Positions 33,918-43,600 of a stretch of DNA of 64,000 nt are shown here, in pieces. A model generated the notes under the pieces. It worked only from the letters and a program-made list of their open reading frames with translations, did not search any database and was not told where the DNA came from. Within the stretch, counting starts at the first letter, position 1; each line of letters starts with the position of its first letter. The position numbers were made by a program, and so were the translations under genes. The stretch lies in contig NZ_JAFIQU010000015.1 of NCBI RefSeq assembly GCF_017355985.1, positions 98,454-162,453 of the forward strand. The letters are read 5' to 3'. Origin of the DNA: Arenibaculum pallidiluteum (GTDB lineage: Bacteria; Pseudomonadota; Alphaproteobacteria; Azospirillales; Azospirillaceae).

Positions 33918-34501
33918 GCCGCCGGCGCGCCGTCGAGGACGTCGCAGAGATTGACCAGCATCCCGGCCGTGGCGCCCCAGATATACCGCTCGCCGTAGGG
34001 GAAGGCGTAGAAGAAGCGCTCGACCCCGCCGAGGTTCCGGCTCTCGCGGCGGCGGTTGGCGGGGTCCAGGAAGAAGGCCAGCGGGACCTCGAAGACCTCG
34101 GCGACCTCGAAGGGGTCGGGGTTCAGGGCGAAGGGCGGCTCGACTAGACCCACCACCGGCGTCACGCGGAAGCCCGTGCGCGTCACGTAGGTGTCCAGGC
34201 AGCCCAGGACCGTGACCCGGGCGGCCTCCAGGCCGATCTCCTCGTTCGTCTCGCGCAGGGCGCATGCGATCTCGTCGCTGTCGCACTCCTCCAGCCCGCC
34301 GCCGGGGAAGCTGATCTGCCCCGCATGCGCGGCCAGATGGGCGGTGCGCTGGGTGAAGATCAGCGTGACGCCCTCCGCGCGGTCGACCAGGGGCACCAGC
34401 ACCGAGGCCGGGCGCAGCACCGGCCGCATGGGCTCCATGCTGGGATTCAGGTCCTGGTCCCCCCGCAGCCCGGGGCGGCGGTCCGGATGCCGCAGGGCCA
34501 T
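33914..34501 (-). CDS. Nudix hydrolase, CoA pyrophosphatase type
   Basis: A 195-residue Nudix enzyme. The Nudix box runs from GGGLEE to RETNEEIGLEA (split), with the CoA-specific element ISFPGGG just before it. It probably cleaves CoA or related diphosphates. The ATG at 34501 has a textbook GGAGG 6 nt upstream; longer starts lack this. It lies 29 nt after DUF1285 and overlaps the CCA-transferase start by 4 nt. Confidence 0.88.
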   Translation of the reverse strand: MALRHPDRRPGLRGDQDLNPSMEPMRPVLRPASVLVPLVDRAEGVTLIFTQRTAHLAAHAGQISFPGGGLEECDSDEIACALRETNEEIGLEAARVTVLGCLDTYVTRTGFRVTPVVGLVEPPFALNPDPFEVAEVFEVPLAFFLDPANRRRESRNLGGVERFFYAFPYGERYIWGATAGMLVNLCDVLDGAPAA

Positions 34502-34530
34502 CTCGAGCCTCCGGCGGAGATCCCGCCCGT

Positions 34531-35031
34531 TCAATCCTCCGTGAAGCGACCCAGCGTGAACCACGTTCCCCTGCTCCAAATCCCGACCTCTGTCCCGGCT
34601 CCGTCCTGCCTGCGCTCGCCCCGTTCGACCAGCTCGTAGAAGACAGGACGGGCGATCCTGGCCTCCAGCCCACGCCCGATGCCTATGTAGGGCCGCGGCT
34701 CGCCGGTTTCAGGATCCTGGTCGACACCGAGCGGATGATCCGGCCCGGCGACGACAGTTTGGTCCAGGTTCGTCCGGAAGACGAGGGCCTGATGCCCGTC
34801 CTCGTTGTGGAATTCGACGGCCACGGCCACGAACGGCAGGTCGTCGACCTCGATGCGTCCGCGCTCGTAGGGGGTCGCGAGCCAGTACCCGCCCGCCTCG
34901 TCGCGGCTCAGCACGCCGGCGAAGAGACGGACCAGCTCCATGCGCCGGATCGGCCCGCCCTCGTGGAACCAAGTCCCGTCACGGCCTATCCTTATGGGGT
35001 AGCGTTGTTCTTCTGCGTTCGGGCCCGGCAT
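34531..35031 (-). CDS. DUF1285 family protein
   Basis: A 166-residue DUF1285 protein. Recognisable blocks: PIRIGRDGTWFHEGGPIRR at the N terminus, YWLATPYERGRIEVDDLPFVA, and RPVFYELVERGE near the end. The function is unknown; the family forms a two-domain beta-rich fold. I start at the ATG after AGGAG; in-frame ATGs at 35064 and 35082 could extend it. First gene of the operon with the Nudix and CCA genes, divergent from moxR. Confidence 0.82.
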   Translation of the reverse strand: MPGPNAEEQRYPIRIGRDGTWFHEGGPIRRMELVRLFAGVLSRDEAGGYWLATPYERGRIEVDDLPFVAVAVEFHNEDGHQALVFRTNLDQTVVAGPDHPLGVDQDPETGEPRPYIGIGRGLEARIARPVFYELVERGERRQDGAGTEVGIWSRGTWFTLGRFTED

Positions 35032-35171
35032 TTTCTCCTGCGCTCGCGGCTTGCTTTCCGGCATCGAGCATCCGACTGTCATGGTGGGCGAGACGCATTT
35101 TCGCCACACTGGCCTAACATAGGTCGCTCCTGCGCCGCCTTGAACAGCCGCCATCCGGGAGAGCGTTCCCC

Positions 35172-36179
35172 GTGACCTTCTCAGAGCAGACCACCGAAAA
35201 CCCCGCCCAGCTCCTGTCCGAGGTGGAGGCGCTCGGCTCCCGCCTCGCCCGCGTCCGGTCGAGCATCGGCCGCGTGATCTTCGGCCAGCAGGAGGTGATC
35301 GACCAGTCCTTGATCACGCTGCTCGCGGGGGGCCACGTCCTGCTGATCGGCGTGCCGGGCCTCGCCAAGACCCGGCTGGTCGAGACGCTGGGCGTCGTGC
35401 TCGGCCTCGCCGAGAAGCGCATCCAGTGCACGCCCGACCTGATGCCCGCCGACATCCTGGGATCCGAGGTCCTGGAGGAGGACGAGGGCGGCCGCCGCGG
35501 ATTCCGCTTCATTCCCGGCCCGGTCTTCAGCCAGCTCCTGATGGCGGACGAGATCAACCGCGCCAGCCCCCGGACCCAGTCGGCGCTGCTCCAGGCCATG
35601 CAGGAGCGCCGCGTCTCCGTCGCCGGGCACTACCATGCCCTGCCGCAGCCCTTCCATGTGCTGGCGACACAGAACCCGCTGGAGCAGGAGGGCACCTACC
35701 CCCTGCCCGAGGCGCAGCTCGACCGCTTCCTGCTGCAGATCGACGTTGGCTATCCCGACCTCGAGGCCGAGCGGCGCATGCTGGTGGCCACGACCGGCAT
35801 CCAGGCCGAGGAATCCATCGCCGTCATGAGCCCCGAGGACCTGCTTGCGGCACAGCGGCTGATCCGCCGCATCCCGGTGGGCGAGAGTGTCGTCGAGGGG
35901 ATCCTCGCCCTGGTGCGGTCCGGCCGGCCCGAGACGACCTCGCTGGCCGAGGTGCGCTCGCACGTCGCCTGGGGCCCGGGGCCGCGGGCGAGCCAGGCGC
36001 TGATGCTGGCCGCCAAGGCGCGCGCCGTGATGGAAGGGCGCCTGTCGCCCTCGCTGGACGACGTGCTGGCGCTGGCCGGCCCCGTGCTGCGGCACCGCAT
36101 GGCGCTGAACTTCGGCGCCCGCGCCGAGGGCGTGACCCTCGACGACGTGATCGGCCGCATCTGCGCGCCCCTGTCCTGA
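35172..36179 (+). CDS. MoxR-family AAA+ ATPase
   Basis: A 335-residue MoxR ATPase with GTG start. The Walker A motif is GVPGLAKTRL, Walker B is LLMADEINRA, sensor 1 lies in VLATQNPLEQEGTYPLPEAQ (split) and the arginine finger region follows. These are chaperone-like ATPases that work with VWA/DUF58 partners to assemble or activate membrane or metal-binding complexes. It heads a four-gene operon. Confidence 0.93.
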   Translation: MTFSEQTTENPAQLLSEVEALGSRLARVRSSIGRVIFGQQEVIDQSLITLLAGGHVLLIGVPGLAKTRLVETLGVVLGLAEKRIQCTPDLMPADILGSEVLEEDEGGRRGFRFIPGPVFSQLLMADEINRASPRTQSALLQAMQERRVSVAGHYHALPQPFHVLATQNPLEQEGTYPLPEAQLDRFLLQIDVGYPDLEAERRMLVATTGIQAEESIAVMSPEDLLAAQRLIRRIPVGESVVEGILALVRSGRPETTSLAEVRSHVAWGPGPRASQALMLAAKARAVMEGRLSPSLDDVLALAGPVLRHRMALNFGARAEGVTLDDVIGRICAPLS

Positions 36180-36195
36180 GGACGCAACGCCCCGC

Positions 36196-37098
36196 ATGAG
36201 CCAGACCCCGGCCCCGGTCGCCGCCGAAGCCCTCCGCGCCCAGCAGCGCGCAGAGGCGCTCTCCTCGGCCCTTCCCCCGCTGCTGGTGGCGGCGGAGCGG
36301 GTCGCCGCGACTGTAGCCCAGGGCGTCCACGGCCGGCGCCGCGTCGGCACCGGCGAGACCTTCTGGCAGTACCGGCGCTACGAGCCCGGCGACGCCAGCA
36401 CCATGATCGACTGGCGCCAATCAGCGAAGACCCAGCGCGTCTTCGTGCGCGAGAACGAGTGGGAGGCCGCCCAGACCGCCTGGCTGTGGTCCGATGCCTC
36501 GCCTTCCATGGACTGGCGCTCCGACCGCGGGCTGCCGACGAAGCGCGAGCGCGCCGAGCTGCTGGTGATGGCGCTGGCCGTCCTGCTCGCGCGGGGCGGC
36601 GAGCGCGTGGCGCTGCTGGGCGGCGGGCAGCCGCCGGGCACCAACCGCTTCGCCCTTGCCCGCATGGCGATGACGCTGTCAGGCCCGGGCCTGGGCGGCG
36701 ACGGGCTGCCCAGCCCGGCCCCGCTGCCGCGCCATGCCATGCTGATGCTGGCCGGCGACCTGCTCTCCCCCCTGCCCGACATCCACCGCGTGGTCTCCAG
36801 CTTCGCGGCGCGTGGCCTGCGCGGACACCTTCTGCAGGTGCTCGATCCGGCCGAGGAGACGCTGCCCTATGACGGGCGGGTCGAGTTCGCCGGGCTCGAG
36901 GGCGAGGAGGACCTGCTGGTCCCCCGGGTCGAGGCCGTGCGGGCGGCCTATCGCGAGCGGCTCGAGGCGCACCGCGCGGGACTTGCGGCACTGGCCCGCG
37001 CAGCCGGCTGGAGCTACGCCGTGCACCGCACCGACCGGCCGCCCCAATCGGCCCTCCTGGCCCTCTATGGCGCCGTCTCCCAGCAGCCGGTGGGGTGA
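36196..37098 (+). CDS. DUF58 domain protein (MoxR partner)
   Basis: A 300-residue soluble DUF58 protein. The DUF58 core is clear: GRRRVGTGETFWQYRRYEPGD (split), MIDWRQSAKTQRVFVRENEWE (split), and the VWA-like LWSDASPSMDWRS with a DxSxS metal site. It begins 16 nt after moxR and presumably acts with it, as in other MoxR-DUF58 operons. Confidence 0.92.
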   Translation: MSQTPAPVAAEALRAQQRAEALSSALPPLLVAAERVAATVAQGVHGRRRVGTGETFWQYRRYEPGDASTMIDWRQSAKTQRVFVRENEWEAAQTAWLWSDASPSMDWRSDRGLPTKRERAELLVMALAVLLARGGERVALLGGGQPPGTNRFALARMAMTLSGPGLGGDGLPSPAPLPRHAMLMLAGDLLSPLPDIHRVVSSFAARGLRGHLLQVLDPAEETLPYDGRVEFAGLEGEEDLLVPRVEAVRAAYRERLEAHRAGLAALARAAGWSYAVHRTDRPPQSALLALYGAVSQQPVG

Positions 37099-37102
37099 GA
37101 AG

Positions 37103-39856
37103 ATGCTGTCGCTCGGCCCCCTCGCCTTCATGGCACCCTGGGTCCTCGCGGCCCTGCTGGTGCTTCCCGTGCTCTGGTGGCTGCTGCGGCTGACCCCGCC
37201 GAGCCCGCGGGTGATCCGCTTCCCGGCGATCCGCCTGCTGCGCGACCTGATCTCGCGCGAGGAGACGCCTGCGCGCACGCCCTGGTGGCTGCTGCTGCTG
37301 CGCCTGGTGCTGGCGGGGATCGCCATCCTCGCGCTGGCCCAGCCGGTCCTGAACCCGCGCACGGCGCCGCCCGGCACCGGGCCGCTGGTGCTGGTGGTGG
37401 ACAACGGCTGGGGCTCGGGTCGCGACTGGCCGGCGCGCCAGCGCACTCTGGGCGACCTGCTGGACGGCGCCGACCGGGCCGGGCGGCCCGTCGTGCTGGT
37501 GCCCACCGCGGCCGCCCCGGGCGGCGAGCCGCCCGGGGCGATCGGCCCCGTGCGGGCGGGCGAGGCGCGGCGCCTGGCGCAGACGCTGGAGCCGCGGCCC
37601 TGGCCCTCGGATCGCCGCGCCGCCCTGGAGAGCATCCGCAAATTGCAGCTTCAGGGCTCGGCCTATGCGGTGTGGCTCAGCGACGGGCTCGACGGGCCCG
37701 AGGCGGCCGAGCTGGCCGAGACGCTGCAGCGGCTGGGCGGGGCCGAGGTGCTGGCCGAGGCCGCCGGGGGCCTGCCGCGCCTGCTGCTGCCCCCCTCGGT
37801 CGAGGGCGCGGGCCTGACCGCGCGCGTCCTGCGTGCGGCTCCCGGCCCGTCCGAGCCGGTCACGGTGCGCGCCGCGGGCGGCGACGGACGTATCCTGGCG
37901 CGCGAGACCGCGGCCTTCGGCGAGGGCCGCAAGGACGCCGAGCTGCGCCTGGAGCTGCCGGCCGAGCTGCGCAACGAGGTCGCGCGCCTGAGCATCGAGG
38001 GAGAGAGCACCGCCGGCGGCACCGTCCTGCTGGACGAGCGCTGGCGCCGCCGCCCGGTCGGCCTGGTCGCCGGTCGGTCCGAGGGTTCGGACCAGCCTCT
38101 GCTCAACGACCTCTACTATCTCGACCGCGCGCTCTCTCCCTTCAGCGAGGTCCGGCGCGGAACGGTCGGCGACCTGCTGGGCCGCGACCTGTCCGTGCTG
38201 ATCCTGGCCGATGTCGGCGCGCTGACCGACACCGAGGCCGACCGGATCGAGGCCTGGGTCAGGCGTGGCGGCGTGCTGGTCCGCTTCGCGGGGCCGCGGC
38301 TCGCGCAGCACGCCGACAGGCTGGTTCCCGCGCGGCTGCGCGTCGGCGACCGCACGCTGGGTGGCGCCCTGTCCTGGAGCAATCCGCTGCCCCTGGCCCC
38401 CTTCCCCGAGCAGAGCCCCTTCGCGGGGCTGCCGGTCCCCCCGGACGTGACGGTGGCCCGTCAGGTGCTGGCCGAGCCCACCCTGGAACTGGCCGAGCGC
38501 ACCTGGGCGCGGTTGTCCGACGGCACGCCCCTGGTCACCGCCGCGCGCGAGGGCGAGGGCCGGATCGTGCTGGTCCACACCACCGCCAATCCGGACTGGT
38601 CGAACCTGGCGCTGTCGGGGCTCTTCGTGCAGATGCTCCAGCGCGTGACCGCCCTCAGCGCCGGCGTCGCCGAGGGCGTGGGCAGCGGCACGCTGGAGCC
38701 GGTCGAGGTGCTCGACGGGCTCGGGCGGCTGATCCCGCCGCCCAGCACCGTATTCCCCCTGCCGGCCCGCGAGTTCGGTCCGGATGCTCTGGGGCCGCGG
38801 CATCCTCCCGGCTTCTACGGCACGGACGAAGCGCGCCGGGCCCTGAACCTGACGACGAAGGTGACGACCTTGGACATGCTGCGCGGGCTGCCGGCTGGCG
38901 TCTCCCGCACCGGCTATGCCGAGCGGGGCGAGACGCCGCTTCAGCCCTGGCTGCTCGGGATCGCGCTGGCGCTCGCCGTGTTCGACCTGGTGCTGGCGCT
39001 GCTGCTGCGCGGCCTTCTCGGCGGCAGCCGGGTGCGGGCGCGCCGCCCGGCGACGAAGGCCACGACCGCGGCGAGCACCGCGGCGGCGCTGGCCCTGCTG
39101 GCGCTGCCGATGGTCCTTTCCGGCGAGGCCCGCGCCCAGGACCCCGAGGCCTTCGCCAGCAAGGCGGCCGGCGCCACCTGGCTGGGCTATGTCGTGACCG
39201 GCGACGGCGCCCTGGACGAGATGACGCGCGCCGGGCTCGAAGGGCTCAGCCGCGTCCTGAACCAGCGCACGGCGGCCGAGACCGCCGGCGCCATGGCGGT
39301 CAACCTGGAGCTGGACGAGCTCAACCTCTTCCCGCTGCTGTACTGGGCGGTCTCGCCGAGCCAGCCGCGGCCCTCGGACGACGCGATCAGCCGGCTCAAC
39401 GCCTATCTGCGCAATGGCGGGATGATCCTGTTCGACACGCGCGACGGCCGCTTCGGCGCCGGCGGCGGCCCCGGCGGCGACCGCCTGCAGGAATTGGTCG
39501 AGGGCCTCGACGTCCCGGCGCTGGCCCCTGCCCCGCCCGAGCACGTGCTGACCAAGAGCTTCTACCTGCTGCAGGACTTCCCCGGCCGCTATGCCGGCGG
39601 CGAGGTCTGGGTCGAGGCGCGCGAGGGCCGCATCAACGACGGCGTGACCTCGGTGGTGGTCGGCGGCAACGACTGGGCCGGCGCCTGGGCCGTCGACGGC
39701 AGCGGCCGGCCGCTGAACGCCGTGGTTCCCGGCGGGGAGCGCCAGCGCGAGATGGCCTACCGGTTCGGCGTGAACCTCGTGATGTACGTGCTGACCGGCA
39801 ACTACAAGGCCGATCAGGTCCATGTCCCCGCGATCCTGGAGCGGCTCGGCCAATGA
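37103..39856 (+). CDS. BatA-like/DUF4159 membrane protein
   Basis: A 917-residue protein. The first 90 residues form the two-helix BatA N-terminal domain (LGPLAFMAPWVLAALLVLP, then FPAIRLL). A long extracytoplasmic-type region follows, then helices around residues 615-660, and a C-terminal DUF4159 domain (FPLLYWAVSP, LNAYLRNGGMILFDTRDG). It starts 4 nt after the DUF58 gene and overlaps the next start by 4 nt. Likely the membrane component of the MoxR complex; the substrate is unknown. Confidence 0.9.
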   Translation: MLSLGPLAFMAPWVLAALLVLPVLWWLLRLTPPSPRVIRFPAIRLLRDLISREETPARTPWWLLLLRLVLAGIAILALAQPVLNPRTAPPGTGPLVLVVDNGWGSGRDWPARQRTLGDLLDGADRAGRPVVLVPTAAAPGGEPPGAIGPVRAGEARRLAQTLEPRPWPSDRRAALESIRKLQLQGSAYAVWLSDGLDGPEAAELAETLQRLGGAEVLAEAAGGLPRLLLPPSVEGAGLTARVLRAAPGPSEPVTVRAAGGDGRILARETAAFGEGRKDAELRLELPAELRNEVARLSIEGESTAGGTVLLDERWRRRPVGLVAGRSEGSDQPLLNDLYYLDRALSPFSEVRRGTVGDLLGRDLSVLILADVGALTDTEADRIEAWVRRGGVLVRFAGPRLAQHADRLVPARLRVGDRTLGGALSWSNPLPLAPFPEQSPFAGLPVPPDVTVARQVLAEPTLELAERTWARLSDGTPLVTAAREGEGRIVLVHTTANPDWSNLALSGLFVQMLQRVTALSAGVAEGVGSGTLEPVEVLDGLGRLIPPPSTVFPLPAREFGPDALGPRHPPGFYGTDEARRALNLTTKVTTLDMLRGLPAGVSRTGYAERGETPLQPWLLGIALALAVFDLVLALLLRGLLGGSRVRARRPATKATTAASTAAALALLALPMVLSGEARAQDPEAFASKAAGATWLGYVVTGDGALDEMTRAGLEGLSRVLNQRTAAETAGAMAVNLELDELNLFPLLYWAVSPSQPRPSDDAISRLNAYLRNGGMILFDTRDGRFGAGGGPGGDRLQELVEGLDVPALAPAPPEHVLTKSFYLLQDFPGRYAGGEVWVEAREGRINDGVTSVVVGGNDWAGAWAVDGSGRPLNAVVPGGERQREMAYRFGVNLVMYVLTGNYKADQVHVPAILERLGQ

Positions 39857-41913
39857 ACGGAACCACCGTCGCCTTCGCGCCGCTGCTGCCCTGGGCGATC
39901 CTGGCGCCGCTGCTGGGGCTGGCGGCGCTGGCGGTGCTGCTGGCGCTGTTCCGGCGGGCGCGGGGCACCTGGTGGCGCGCGCTGGCCCTTGCGGCGCTGG
40001 CGCTGGCGCTGGTGAACCCCTCGCTGATCAGCGAGCGACGCGAGCCCATCAAGGACGTGGCCGTGGTCCTGGTGGACGAGAGCCCGAGCCAGAAGGTCGG
40101 CGACCGCGCGGCAAGGGCCGAGAAGGCGCTGGCCGACATCCAGGCGCGCCTGGCCGGGCAGGACGACCTGGAGCTTCGGGTCGCCCGGGTCGGCGGCGCC
40201 GATGCCTCGCTGACCGAGACCAGGATGTTCGAGGCGCTGGACCGCGCCACATCGGACGTGCCGCGCCGGCGCCTCGCGGGTGCCGTGCTGATCACCGACG
40301 GCCAGGTCCACGACGTCCCCGGGGAGCCGCCCCGCGACCGCGGCCCCATCCATACCCTGCTGACCGGCACGCGCGAGGAGGCCGACCGGCGCATCGCCGT
40401 CGTGCAGGCGCCGGGCTTCGGGATCGTCGGCAAGGAGGTCGTGATCACCGTGCGGGTGGACGACATGCCCGCCGCCCAGGGGCCCGAGGCGGTGCTGACC
40501 GTGCGCCAGGACGGCGGCACGCCGAGGCCGCTGCGCGTGCCCGTCGGCCAGGACCAGCAGCTCACCTTCACCGTCGAGCACGGCGGGCAGAACGTCTTCG
40601 AATTCGAGGTGCAGCAGGCGCCCAGCGAGCTGACCATGGCCAACAACCGCGCGGCGGTGGTCGTCAACGGCGTGCGCGACCGGCTGCGCGTGCTGCTCGT
40701 CTCGGGCGAGCCCCATGCCGGCGAGCGCACCTGGCGCAACCTGCTGAAGGCCGATCCCGCGGTCGACCTCGTGCATTTCACGATCCTGCGCCCGCCCGAG
40801 AAGCAGGACGGCACGCCCGTGCGCGAGCTGAGCCTGATCGCCTTCCCGATCCGCGAGCTGTTCGAGGTCAAGCTCTCGGAGTTCGACCTCGTGATCTTCG
40901 ACCGCTACCAGCGGCGCGGCGTCCTGCCGAACCTCTATCTCGGCAACATCGCGGAATATGTGCGCAATGGCGGTGCCCTGCTGGAAGCCGGCGGGCCGAG
41001 CTTCGCGACCCCCCTTTCCCTCTTCCGCACGCCGCTGGGCGAGGTGCTCCCGGGAGAGCCGACCGGGCAGGTGATCGAGGAGGGCTTCCGTCCCGTGGTC
41101 AGCGGCGTCGGCCGGCGCCATCCCGTCACCGCGGGCCTGCCCGGCGACAGCCCCGACGGGCAGCCGAGCTGGGGCCGCTGGCTGCGCCAGGTCGAGGTGA
41201 TCGCCGACCGCGGGCAGGTGGTGATGGAGGGCGCCGAGGGGCGGCCGCTGATGATCCTCGACCGCGTCGGCAAGGGACGCGTCGCCCAGCTGATGTCGGA
41301 CCATGTCTGGCTGTGGTCGCGCGGCTTCGAGGGTGGCGGCCCCCAGGCCGAGCTTCTGAGGCGCCTCGCCCACTGGCTGATGAAGGAGCCGGAGCTCGAG
41401 GAGAACGACCTGCGGGCCAAGGTGGACGGCAACCGGATCACCATCGAGCGCAGGTCCCTGCAGCCCGACCCGCGCGGGATCGAGCTGACGACGCCGTCCG
41501 GCCGGACCGAGGCCGTCGCCCTGCAGGACAACGGGTCCGGGGCGGACGTGGCCACCGTGCTGGCGCAGGAGCCCGGCATCTACCGCGTCACCGACGGCGA
41601 GCGCACGGCCCTGGCCGTGGTGGGCGCCGCCAACCCGCCGGAGCTCGCCGACATGCGCACCACCGAGGAGCGCATGCGCCCGGTGGCCGAGGCCACGGGA
41701 GGCGGCATGCTGTGGCTTGCCGACCTGTCGGGCCTCGACATCCGCCGCACGCGCCCGGACCGCGACCAGTCCGGCCGGAGCTGGATCGGCCTGCGCGCCA
41801 ATGGCGATCACGTGGTGACGGGGATCTCCGAAACGCCGCTGGTCCCCGGGGGCCTGGTGCTGCTGCTCGTCCTGGGCGGGCTGCTCGCGGCCTGGCGGCG
41901 CGAAGGCCGCTGA
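39853..41913 (+). CDS. Large membrane protein of the MoxR operon
   Basis: A 686-residue protein with two N-terminal helices (about residues 8-30 and 37-55), a VWA-like region (VAVVLVDESPSQKVGD, GAVLITDGQVHD), a class-I-glutamine-amidotransferase-like domain (FDLVIFDRYQRRGVLPNLY, NGGALLEAGGPSF), and a C-terminal helix. Translationally coupled to the DUF4159 gene (ATGA). This four-gene arrangement is common in alphaproteobacteria; no function is established. Confidence 0.88.
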   Translation: MNGTTVAFAPLLPWAILAPLLGLAALAVLLALFRRARGTWWRALALAALALALVNPSLISERREPIKDVAVVLVDESPSQKVGDRAARAEKALADIQARLAGQDDLELRVARVGGADASLTETRMFEALDRATSDVPRRRLAGAVLITDGQVHDVPGEPPRDRGPIHTLLTGTREEADRRIAVVQAPGFGIVGKEVVITVRVDDMPAAQGPEAVLTVRQDGGTPRPLRVPVGQDQQLTFTVEHGGQNVFEFEVQQAPSELTMANNRAAVVVNGVRDRLRVLLVSGEPHAGERTWRNLLKADPAVDLVHFTILRPPEKQDGTPVRELSLIAFPIRELFEVKLSEFDLVIFDRYQRRGVLPNLYLGNIAEYVRNGGALLEAGGPSFATPLSLFRTPLGEVLPGEPTGQVIEEGFRPVVSGVGRRHPVTAGLPGDSPDGQPSWGRWLRQVEVIADRGQVVMEGAEGRPLMILDRVGKGRVAQLMSDHVWLWSRGFEGGGPQAELLRRLAHWLMKEPELEENDLRAKVDGNRITIERRSLQPDPRGIELTTPSGRTEAVALQDNGSGADVATVLAQEPGIYRVTDGERTALAVVGAANPPELADMRTTEERMRPVAEATGGGMLWLADLSGLDIRRTRPDRDQSGRSWIGLRANGDHVVTGISETPLVPGGLVLLLVLGGLLAAWRREGR

Positions 41914-42066
41914 ACGCGCGGCCCGGGCGCCGAAGGCACGGCCCCCAGCGCCCGATGCCGCGCCTTCGCCTTGGGCCGCGGGCACGAAGACGGAGCGATC
42001 CGGAACACCCGCCCGGCCCGTCCGTTGTCCGTGCAAGCCTTGGCGGAACATCCGGAGGCCCACTCC

Positions 42067-43572
42067 ATGGGCAGGGTCCTGATCGTCGGCGGCGGGCTGG
42101 TCGCGCTGGCGCTCTCCGTGATCCTCGCGCGGTACCGGGTGCCGGCCACCATCCTCACCCGCGACCCCGCGCGGCCCCACAACTCCGCGGGCAACTCCTC
42201 GGGCGGCTTCGCCTGGCTGCCTCCCGGGCTCGACCTGCTCGACTGGCTCGGCCTCGCCGAGGGCTTCGTCCGGCAGGGAAGCTGGCGCAGCGGACACGAG
42301 CTCTGGTCCGGCGGCCGGCGGCGCCTGGTGCTGCCCTATGCGCGGCCGGACACGCCGCACGGCCAGGCGCTCGACCTGCCGGAGCACCAGGCCGAGGCGC
42401 TGCTGGAAGCCGCGGCGCTGGCGACCGGCCTAGTGGAGATCCGGCGCGGGCACGCCCCCGCCGCCCTGCTGTCCTGGGACGGAGAGGCCGGGCTGCGCGT
42501 CCGCGGCCCCGAGGGCGAGTACGAGATCGCGGCGGACTACGCGGTCGCCTGCGGTCCGGAAGGCGCGGTGCTGCGCGACTGGCTGGGCATTCCGGTCGAG
42601 ATCGACGACCTCGGCGTGGACGCCCTGGCGGCGGACCTGGAGACCACCGAGGACCAGCCCCTGGGCCGCTCGCGCCTGGTGCTCGACTGCGTGCGGCCCC
42701 ATGCGTTCTTCCCCTTCGCCGCGCGCCGTATCCGCTTCCTGACCAGCGTGAACCCTGGCGAGAAGGTAGGCTTCTCGGTGGCGCCGCAGCGCATGGCCGT
42801 GCTGGTGCGTGCGCTGCGCCCCGACATTGCCGTCCGGCGGGTGCTCTGGAGCCACCCGGCGCGCCAGCGCGCGCTGCACAGCCGGCGCTTCCGGCGCGGT
42901 CGTTGGCTGCTGGCGGGCGAGGCCGCCAATACGATCGACGCGGCGGGGGGCGCCCATCAGCAGTTCGGGCTCATGGGCGCCTGGCGCCTGGGGTGGCGGC
43001 TCGCCCTTGCGGCCCAGGGCCACGCCCGGGGATCGGCGCTGCTGGACGACTACGACCGCGAGCAGCGCGCCACGACGGAAGCCGTGCGCCGCGGCGCCTT
43101 CCCGGACCTTCCGGATCTCGGCCTGCGCAGCCGGGCCAGCGTGGCGGTGCGCACGCTCGTGCTGGGCATCGCCGACCGCCTGCCCTTCCTGGCGCGCCGC
43201 CTGGCCGAGGCGACGGCGCTGGAATCCCGCACCCTGCCCATGGCGGGATCCGCGGACCGGCCCTATGACGGGCCCTGGCGGATGCCGGGCCGCATAGGTC
43301 CCTGGCGCGGCGGCGCACGCCTGCCCGCGGCGGCCTTCGCGGGCGTGCCCCCCGGCAATGCCGAGATCGGGCTGCGCCACCTGATCCTGCCGGTGGGGCA
43401 GTGCGATCCCGCCCAGGAGGCCTCGCTTGCCCGGGCGCTGCGCGACCGGCTGCAGGTGCCCGGCATCGCCGTCGACGCCGGAGCCGACGCGCCGTGGCGC
43501 GTGCGCGGCGGCCCACCGGCCCTGGCCCTGATCCGCCCGGACCGGCGGGTGGTGGCGCTCTATTCGGTCTGA
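42067..43572 (+). CDS. FAD-dependent monooxygenase-like oxidoreductase
   Basis: A 501-residue flavoprotein. The N-terminal dinucleotide motif reads VLIVGGGLVALALSVILAR, and the second FAD motif around GEAANTIDAAGGAHQQFGLMG resembles the GDAAH...P...G.N block of PheA/TfdB-type monooxygenases, though it is diverged, so activity is not assured. A C-terminal thioredoxin-like region (LRHLILPVGQCDP, ALIRPDRRVVALY) supports that family. GGAGG lies 8 nt upstream. Confidence 0.8.
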   Translation: MGRVLIVGGGLVALALSVILARYRVPATILTRDPARPHNSAGNSSGGFAWLPPGLDLLDWLGLAEGFVRQGSWRSGHELWSGGRRRLVLPYARPDTPHGQALDLPEHQAEALLEAAALATGLVEIRRGHAPAALLSWDGEAGLRVRGPEGEYEIAADYAVACGPEGAVLRDWLGIPVEIDDLGVDALAADLETTEDQPLGRSRLVLDCVRPHAFFPFAARRIRFLTSVNPGEKVGFSVAPQRMAVLVRALRPDIAVRRVLWSHPARQRALHSRRFRRGRWLLAGEAANTIDAAGGAHQQFGLMGAWRLGWRLALAAQGHARGSALLDDYDREQRATTEAVRRGAFPDLPDLGLRSRASVAVRTLVLGIADRLPFLARRLAEATALESRTLPMAGSADRPYDGPWRMPGRIGPWRGGARLPAAAFAGVPPGNAEIGLRHLILPVGQCDPAQEASLARALRDRLQVPGIAVDAGADAPWRVRGGPPALALIRPDRRVVALYSV

Positions 43573-43600
43573 CGCCTTGAAGGCGAATCCTGGAGGCGGG

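Noticed and set aside
35750..39853. 1367-codon minus-strand frame across the MoxR operon
   Set aside because: Low-complexity Arg/Gln/Gly composition and no motifs; it is a shadow of the plus-strand genes.
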